Source: Firmicutes bacterium ZOR0006
Lineage (GTDB): Bacteria > Bacillota_I > Bacilli_A > Culicoidibacterales > ZOR0006
Direction: 5' to 3'
Length of the DNA stretch: 46,445 nt
Assembly (NCBI GenBank): GCA_000798955.1
Contig: JTLC01000037.1
Location: 36,325 to 82,769, forward strand
Positions 41,752-46,445 of the stretch are shown here, piece by piece. Made by a program: the position numbers and the translations under genes. The notes beneath the pieces are model-generated. The model saw only the letters and a program-made list of their open reading frames with translations, was not told where the DNA came from and did not search any database. Position 1 is the stretch's first letter; each line of letters starts with the position of its first letter.

Positions 41752-41913
41752 ATAACCAAGTGCTGAGCACGGTTTTACAGATAAAGTATCCAAGGTAAAA
41801 TCACTTCCGTTATGCCAGAAAATCTTCAGCAATTGAACAAAGCTATTCAAATTGATGGGGATGTCTGGCGAGGAAGTGAAGTGCGAAGCATGTTGCAATA
41901 ACCAAGTGCTGAC
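41752..41913 (+). repeat. hairpin repeat unit 3 (146 bp) plus partial boundary
   Basis: 41752-41913 repeats 41459-41620 without a mismatch (162 bases). The last 16 bases are a fourth copy of the boundary motif (from 41898). The following 25 bases lead to a terminator. Confidence 0.85.
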
Positions 41914-41938
41914 CGTGGTGCTAAATATACTCAAAAGG

Positions 41939-41974
41939 AACAAGCAAGTAATGCATACTTGCTTGTTTCTTTTG
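41939..41974. terminator. terminator after the rnjA repeat array and of the alkD-like gene
   Basis: AACAAGCAAGTA, loop ATGCA, TACTTGCTTGTT, then TCTTTT: a 12-bp perfect stem, usable on both strands. Confidence 0.88.
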
Positions 41975-41977
41975 ATA

Positions 41978-42691
41978 TTATTTTCGCTTTTTTATTGCTA
42001 GATACCTTTTTCTTGTTGGCTCTTCAAAATGCTCAATGGCATATCGCAGCATTGTTCGTGGCATTTGATCTGCAACTTCATCTAAAAATGTGCATAATTT
42101 TTGTTGATTATCTTTTCCTGCTTCTCGTAAAAGCCAGCCTACGGCTTTATGCATTAAATCATGAGGATGCGATAAGAAATGTCTCGCAAGTTGATATAAC
42201 AACTCATCCTCTCCCGCTTTCAGCCATGCAAACTGACTAATAACCGCCATTCGTTGCTCAAATAAGTTTTTGCTAGTCGCAAGTTGCCAAACATCTGCAC
42301 TTTTATTGGTTGAATAAAGATAGGGCCCGACTAAATGTGGTCCAATTGTATCGACTAAATCCCAGTTGTTGATTGCTTGAGAATTTGCCCGATACCACTG
42401 ATAAAAAATTTCGCGTTTATGCGGATTTTTTCTTCCCTGTTCATTCATAATAATAACTGCTAATAAGCGAACCTCATGCGATTCATGACTCCACAATTGC
42501 TGTAAAATTCCCCATTCACAATCGCGGTACTGTTTTGCAACTTTCCGTATTTCAGGGTTAGTCACTCCCCAAAAATGATCTGGAAACCCATAGCCACCCG
42601 GAATAGCTTTGAGATACAGCTGACTCTTTTGTGCCCGTTCTTGCTGAGCAAATACTTGTAATGATTGTAAAATTGCTTGCATTCCACTCAT
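41978..42691 (-). CDS. AlkD-like DNA alkylation repair protein
   Basis: 237 residues made of paired helices, the HEAT-like fold of AlkD. Visible family motifs are YGFPDHFWGVTNPEIRKVAKQY, the helix with HEVRLLAVIIM, and NNWDLVDTIGPHLVG, where the Asp corresponds to the catalytic Asp of Bacillus cereus AlkD; W and H residues for stacking lie near. Removes N3- and N7-alkylated purines. It could also be one of the non-enzymatic relatives. GAGGGATCGAG precedes the ATG. Confidence 0.88.
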   Translation of the reverse strand: MSGMQAILQSLQVFAQQERAQKSQLYLKAIPGGYGFPDHFWGVTNPEIRKVAKQYRDCEWGILQQLWSHESHEVRLLAVIIMNEQGRKNPHKREIFYQWYRANSQAINNWDLVDTIGPHLVGPYLYSTNKSADVWQLATSKNLFEQRMAVISQFAWLKAGEDELLYQLARHFLSHPHDLMHKAVGWLLREAGKDNQQKLCTFLDEVADQMPRTMLRYAIEHFEEPTRKRYLAIKKRK

Positions 42692-42766
42692 CTCGATCCC
42701 TCATTTCTCTTTCTCTTGCGTATTACTTTACGTTTTCTCTTCACAATTGTCAATTTTTTCAAAGAA

Positions 42767-42797
42767 AAAACAGCAGGGGCTACATCCCTACTGTTTT
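42767..42797 (-). terminator. terminator of the infB-rbfA operon
   Basis: AAAACAGTAGGG and CCCTGCTGTTTT on the minus strand with a T run, 40 bases after the rbfA stop; a further small hairpin (ACCAG/CTGGT) lies in between. Confidence 0.8.
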
Positions 42798-42837
42798 GAC
42801 TTTTGCTTACCAGCAGCTACATTACTGGTATCAATTT

Positions 42838-43176
42838 TTATTTTAAGTTTTGTAAAATTTGTTCAATATGTGTCCCATACTTGAACGATGTATCAATTTT
42901 GAATACCAATGTTGGTACTGCACGCATTTTGACACTATGTGCTAATTCGCGACGAATAAAAGTTTTGGCACGATTGAGTGCTTCCATACCAGCGGCCTCA
43001 TCTTTTTCGCCACCCATAAATGTGACAAAAATTGTTGCTACTGATTGGTCTCCAGTTAATTCAACAGCAGTAATTGTCATTAAACCAACTGAAGGATCTT
43101 TTACTTCGCGTGAAATAATTTGTGTTAAAGCTTTTTGGATTGAACCAGCCAAGCGTTGTGTTTTCACATTTGCCAT
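42838..43176 (-). CDS. rbfA: 30S ribosome-binding factor A
   Basis: 112 residues, usual length. KH-type RNA-binding fold: RLAGSIQKALTQIISREVKDP at the start, LMTITAVELTGDQSVATIFVTF in the middle, and LAHSVKMRAVPTLVFKIDTS with the conserved R-x-x-P-x-L/I-x-F. Helps mature the 5' end of 16S rRNA and the 30S subunit. Lies 15 bases after infB, the standard order of the nusA-infB operon; AGGTGAC is before the ATG. Confidence 0.96.
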   Translation of the reverse strand: MANVKTQRLAGSIQKALTQIISREVKDPSVGLMTITAVELTGDQSVATIFVTFMGGEKDEAAGMEALNRAKTFIRRELAHSVKMRAVPTLVFKIDTSFKYGTHIEQILQNLK

Positions 43177-43191
43177 TTACTGTCACCTCAA

Positions 43192-46098
43192 TTACTTACG
43201 TTTACGTTCAACTTCTTCAAGTTTAGCAGCTTCAATAATGTCGCCTTCTTTGATATCGTTGAATTTTTCTAACATCATACCACACTCATAACCGGCAGTA
43301 ACTGTTTTCGCATCGTTTTTCTCACGTTTTAATGAAGCTAATTTACCTTCGTAAATAACCACACCATCACGGATTACACGCGCAATACTATCACGCTCGA
43401 TTACACCGCTTGTAACCATACATCCGGCAATTGTTCCGACTTTTGAAACTTTGAATGTTTGACGAACTTCAGCTTGCCCAAGAATTTTTTCTTCGAATTC
43501 TGGATCAAGCATTCCGTGCATTACTGATTCTAATTCTTCAATTGCTTTGTAAATGATATTGTGAAGACGGATTGACACTCCTTCACGGTCTGCCATTTCA
43601 CGTGTTTTCGCATCAGGACGCACATTGAATCCATAAATGATTGCTTGTGATGCAAGTGCTAAAGTCACATCAGACTCAGTAATTGCTCCAGCTGCTGCAC
43701 GGATAATTTTTACACGTACCCCATTTACATCGATTTTATTGAACGATCCAACAACGGCTTCAACAGAACCTTGCACATCGGCTTTAACGATAACATTTAC
43801 TTCTTTAATGTCACCTTCTAAAATTTGTTGTGTTAAGTCTTCTAAGCTCATTGCTGAAGATGATGAACGTTGTTGTGCTAATGCTAATTTCGCACGTTCT
43901 TCACCGATTTGACGTGCTTGTTTTTCGTTATCGAAAGCAACAAATTTGTCTCCAGCTGCTGGCACCCCAACTAAACCTGTTAATTCAACTGGCGTTGATG
44001 GTCCGGCTTCAGTTAAACGGTTTCCAAAATCATCTTCCATTGTACGCACACGTCCGTATGTATTCCCAACTACTACTGGGTCACCAACACGTAATGTTCC
44101 TGCTTGGACTAATAAAGTTGCAACTGGTCCACGGCCTTTATCAAGACGTGCTTCAATTACTGTTCCGACTGCAAGACGATCTGGATTTGCTTTATACTCA
44201 TTTACTTCAGCAGTTAAAAGAATCATTTCGATTAATTCATCAATTCCAGTGTTAGCTTTTGCCGATACTTGAACAAAGATTGTTTCTCCACCCCAAGCCT
44301 CAGAAAGAACACCTAACTCTGCTAATTCTTGCATAACGCGATCTGGATTTGCTCCAGGTTTATCCATTTTATTTACAGCCACAATCATTGGTACTTCAGC
44401 GGCTTTTGCATGCTCAATTGCTTCACGCGTTTGTGGCATAACACCATCATCCGCTGCAACAACAATAATCGCAATATCCGTTACCTGAGCTCCACGTGCA
44501 CGCATTGTCGTAAACGCTTCGTGACCTGGTGTATCTAAGAATGTTAATAATTTCCCATCATGCTCAATTTGGTAAGCACCAATATGTTGCGTAATCCCAC
44601 CAGCTTCACCGGCAACAACACGCGTATTACGAATTGTGTCAAGTAAAGTTGTTTTACCGTGGTCAACGTGTCCCATGATTGTAATCACTGGTGGACGTGA
44701 TGATAATACTGTTCCTTCAGCTTCTTCGAAGAATTTATCAAGATCCGTTGCATCAGTTGAAACTTCACGTTCTACAACGGCGTTGTTCTCTGCTGCTAAT
44801 AACTCAATTGTCTCCTCATTTAATTCTTGGTTTAAGGTCGCCATTACTCCTAATTCAAGAAGCAAATACTTAATAATTTCACTTGCTTGAATTCCTAGTT
44901 TATGAGCAAACTCACCAACTGTTAATGAATCGACATATTTAATCTGTTTTGGTCCAGCATTTTTACGTGCTTCCTCTTGACGACGACGATTTTCTTCTTG
45001 TTGTTTTTCTTTTTGACGGCGACGCATTTCACGACGTTCTTCGTCTTTACGTTGTTTGATTGATTTTTTTTCTTCACGCTCAGTAACGACATCAATCCAG
45101 TTTTTCTCTTCACGTTTTACACGTGGGCGATCTTCACCACGAAGTGCTACTTGTGCTTGTGCATCTGTTTTAATATCAGCAATTTGGCGCTCTAAGCGAC
45201 CACCTTGTCCACCTTGACGGTTTCCACCACGGTCATTGTTATTGAAGCGTCCTTGTCCGCCTTGTCCACCTTGTCGGTTTCCACCACGGTCATTGTTATA
45301 ACGTGGGCGATCTCCATCACGTTGTGGACGATCATTATTATAACGTGGACGGTCTCCACCTTGTTGTGAACGATCATTATTGTAACGTGGGCGGTCTCCA
45401 CCTTGTTGTGAACGATCATTATTGTAACGCGGGCAATCTCCACCTTGTTGTGGACGATCATTATTGTAACGTGGACGGTCTCCACCTTGTTGTGGACGAT
45501 CGTTGTTATAACGTGGGCGTTCGCTACGTTTTGGCATTGCACGGTATGAATTTGGCAATTGCTCTCCATCCGTAACACCACGAGTTTTATTGTTATAATA
45601 TGGACGACGTTCTCCCGGTGCTTCTAACGGTTCTAAGCGCTCTCCAGCTGATGGGCGATACTCACGACGTGGGCGGTCGTTATTATATGGACGACGCTCA
45701 CCATCGCGTTGTGGACGATCATTATTGTACGGACGGCGTTCTCCATCACGTTGTGGACGGTCTCCATCACGTTGTGGACGATCATTATTGTATGGACGGC
45801 GTTCTCCGTCACGTTGTGGACGGTCTCCATCACGCCGTGGACGATCGTTATTATATGGACGACGCTCACCATCGCGTTGTGGACGATCTCCATTATTCTC
45901 ACGACGTTGTGCATTTCCAGCATCTAACAATGTTTTAAAATCACCTTTTTTATCATTTAATTGTTGTACTTCTTGTGGCGAAAGTAAAGTCATTGCATTG
46001 CGGACATTCATTTTTAATTGTTGCGCAACTGTCACTACGTCACGAGCCTGTAAATTATTCTGTTCTGCGTACTCACGTACACGAATTTTTTCAGTCAT
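43192..46098 (-). CDS. infB: translation initiation factor IF-2 with long Arg-rich repeat region
   Basis: 968 residues from ATG 46098 (GAGGTG nine bases upstream). The order is N-terminal IF2_N domain (1-55), a low-complexity repeat region (about 70-300), a charged helix ([23 protein letters not shown] in part), a second IF2_N (about 385-440), G domain with G1 GHVDHGKT (476-483), DTPGH, NKMD, then domains II-IV ending [12 protein letters not shown]. Brings initiator tRNA to the 30S subunit and joins the 50S as a GTPase. The repeat region is much richer in Arg, Asp, Gly, Asn and Gln than I would expect. A TATAAT lies upstream, so it may have its own promoter in addition to read-through. Confidence 0.97.
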   Translation of the reverse strand: MTEKIRVREYAEQNNLQARDVVTVAQQLKMNVRNAMTLLSPQEVQQLNDKKGDFKTLLDAGNAQRRENNGDRPQRDGERRPYNNDRPRRDGDRPQRDGERRPYNNDRPQRDGDRPQRDGERRPYNNDRPQRDGERRPYNNDRPRREYRPSAGERLEPLEAPGERRPYYNNKTRGVTDGEQLPNSYRAMPKRSERPRYNNDRPQQGGDRPRYNNDRPQQGGDCPRYNNDRSQQGGDRPRYNNDRSQQGGDRPRYNNDRPQRDGDRPRYNNDRGGNRQGGQGGQGRFNNNDRGGNRQGGQGGRLERQIADIKTDAQAQVALRGEDRPRVKREEKNWIDVVTEREEKKSIKQRKDEERREMRRRQKEKQQEENRRRQEEARKNAGPKQIKYVDSLTVGEFAHKLGIQASEIIKYLLLELGVMATLNQELNEETIELLAAENNAVVEREVSTDATDLDKFFEEAEGTVLSSRPPVITIMGHVDHGKTTLLDTIRNTRVVAGEAGGITQHIGAYQIEHDGKLLTFLDTPGHEAFTTMRARGAQVTDIAIIVVAADDGVMPQTREAIEHAKAAEVPMIVAVNKMDKPGANPDRVMQELAELGVLSEAWGGETIFVQVSAKANTGIDELIEMILLTAEVNEYKANPDRLAVGTVIEARLDKGRGPVATLLVQAGTLRVGDPVVVGNTYGRVRTMEDDFGNRLTEAGPSTPVELTGLVGVPAAGDKFVAFDNEKQARQIGEERAKLALAQQRSSSSAMSLEDLTQQILEGDIKEVNVIVKADVQGSVEAVVGSFNKIDVNGVRVKIIRAAAGAITESDVTLALASQAIIYGFNVRPDAKTREMADREGVSIRLHNIIYKAIEELESVMHGMLDPEFEEKILGQAEVRQTFKVSKVGTIAGCMVTSGVIERDSIARVIRDGVVIYEGKLASLKREKNDAKTVTAGYECGMMLEKFNDIKEGDIIEAAKLEEVERKRK
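45199..45893 (-). repeat. in-frame tandem peptide repeats in infB
   Basis: Residues 70-300 contain two repeat types: [18 protein letters not shown]-like units (about 70-145) and [14 protein letters not shown]-like units (about 192-275), then two [11 protein letters not shown] units. The DNA repeats imperfectly with about 36-48 base periods, all in frame. One unit carries a Cys (DCPRYNND), the rest Arg. Confidence 0.9.
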
Positions 46099-46129
46099 AT
46101 AAAAATTCACCTCTAATTGATTTGTTTCT

Positions 46130-46135
46130 ATTATA
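46130..46135 (-). promoter_or_regulatory. possible -10 box before infB
   Basis: TATAAT 32 bases before the infB start, without a convincing -35. The gap to the upstream gene (113 bases) also has an inverted repeat TGAAAC/GTTTCA. Confidence 0.35.
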
Positions 46136-46211
46136 CCGCTTTATTTTCATTAATACGGTATGAAACGATTATTTGTTTATTATGTTTCAATTTGCATTTC
46201 GTTATCAATCG

Positions 46212-46445
46212 TTATTTCGACTGATTTTCTTGTCGGTTTTTTTGGTGCATCGCTTTGCGATCGCCTTTTCGTTGCGGTGGACGTCCACCACGTGCAGCAT
46301 CACGTTCAGCATCACGTTGTTTTTCTTCGAGGCGACGTGCAACTCCGACTTTTCCATCACGTTGTGGGCGATCTCCATCACGGCGTGGGCGGTCACTATT
46401 GAAGCGACGTTCTCCATCGCGTTGTGGACGATCTCCGTCACGGCG
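46212..46445 (-). CDS. C-terminal tail of an Arg/Asp/Gly-rich protein, 5' part outside the window
   Basis: The frame is open from the window edge to TAA at 46214-46212 (77 residues). It opens [20 protein letters not shown], the same peptide repeat as in IF-2, then VGVARRLEEKQRDAERDAARGGRPPQRKGDRKA and a Gln/Lys-rich end. In Firmicutes the gene before infB is usually a small L7Ae-like protein (YlxQ) after YlxR; this could be such a protein with a grown tail, or another RNA-binding protein such as a helicase. The visible part has no domain to decide. Confidence 0.7.
   Translation of the reverse strand, partial: RRDGDRPQRDGERRFNSDRPRRDGDRPQRDGKVGVARRLEEKQRDAERDAARGGRPPQRKGDRKAMHQKNRQENQSK

Noticed and set aside
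41258-41943. Two minus-strand frames with nearly the same peptide in the repeat array
   Set aside because: They merely cross the duplicated hairpin units; the first also overlaps rnjA coding. No ribosome site fits and unit 2 does not keep the frame.
45199-45893. Regular direct repeats looking like a CRISPR or satellite array
   Set aside because: They are in frame inside infB and code for a peptide repeat; period and content vary and there are no distinct spacers.
45303-45938. Long open frames on the plus strand (His/Val/Asp-rich)
   Set aside because: Antisense shadows of the infB repeats with no ribosome site or plausible composition.

Overview
The window looks like the chromosome of a low-GC Gram-positive bacterium, most likely Lactobacillales and plausibly near Enterococcus/Vagococcus. 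The signs are AT-rich DNA, strong Shine-Dalgarno sites, sigma-A type promoters, an aspS T-box leader, a sucrose PTS, a single long Rel, RNase J1 and the recJ-apt and rel-dtd pairs. The genus is an inference. Most genes lie on the minus strand. No tRNA, rRNA, insertion sequence, prophage or CRISPR array was seen.

Layout. 1-5.3 kb: a cut GNAT acetyltransferase, an APC permease, ribokinase, a bioY-DUF1284 pair and an MscS channel. 5.4-10.4 kb: two fused ATPase-FtsX ABC half-transporters behind an elaborate leader (a seven-codon uORF, then a Shine-Dalgarno separated from the ATG by a hairpin), and a GIY-YIG-like plus HNH nuclease. 10.6-14.4 kb: a peptidase E-like protein, then a T-box (Asp specifier GAC) driving a small GNAT protein and aspS, then a GntR/UTRA regulator. 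14.6-19.9 kb: the sucrose operon scrR-scrA-scrB-scrK with two palindromic operators, sitting between aspS and hisS, which are commonly neighbours in Firmicutes.

21.4-32.5 kb is the most distinctive part, a polymer and envelope island read on the minus strand in three blocks. First comes a two-component system. Next is a VTC-domain (polyphosphate polymerase-like) + DUF4956 + DUF4353 lipoprotein operon. Last is a tightly overlapping exopolysaccharide operon: GH8 hydrolase, membrane GGDEF-like protein with degenerate active site but intact RxxD I-site, anchored protein, BcsA-like synthase and BcsB-like subunit. The two-component promoter and the VTC promoter carry the same direct repeat (TTTAAG-N5-TTTAAG/TTTAGG, nine bases before the -10). 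It resembles the CiaR box of streptococci, so the VTC operon is probably a direct target.

32.6-46.4 kb is mainly housekeeping: dtd, rel, a small membrane protein, apt, recJ, a HAD phosphatase, rnjA, alkD-like, rbfA and infB. Two oddities stand out. Directly after rnjA are three tandem hairpin-forming units of 146/147/146 bp; their interiors differ but keep the ability to pair. The IF-2 N-terminus carries a long Arg/Asp/Gly/Asn/Gln peptide repeat, and the same repeat appears in the tail of the gene just upstream of infB.
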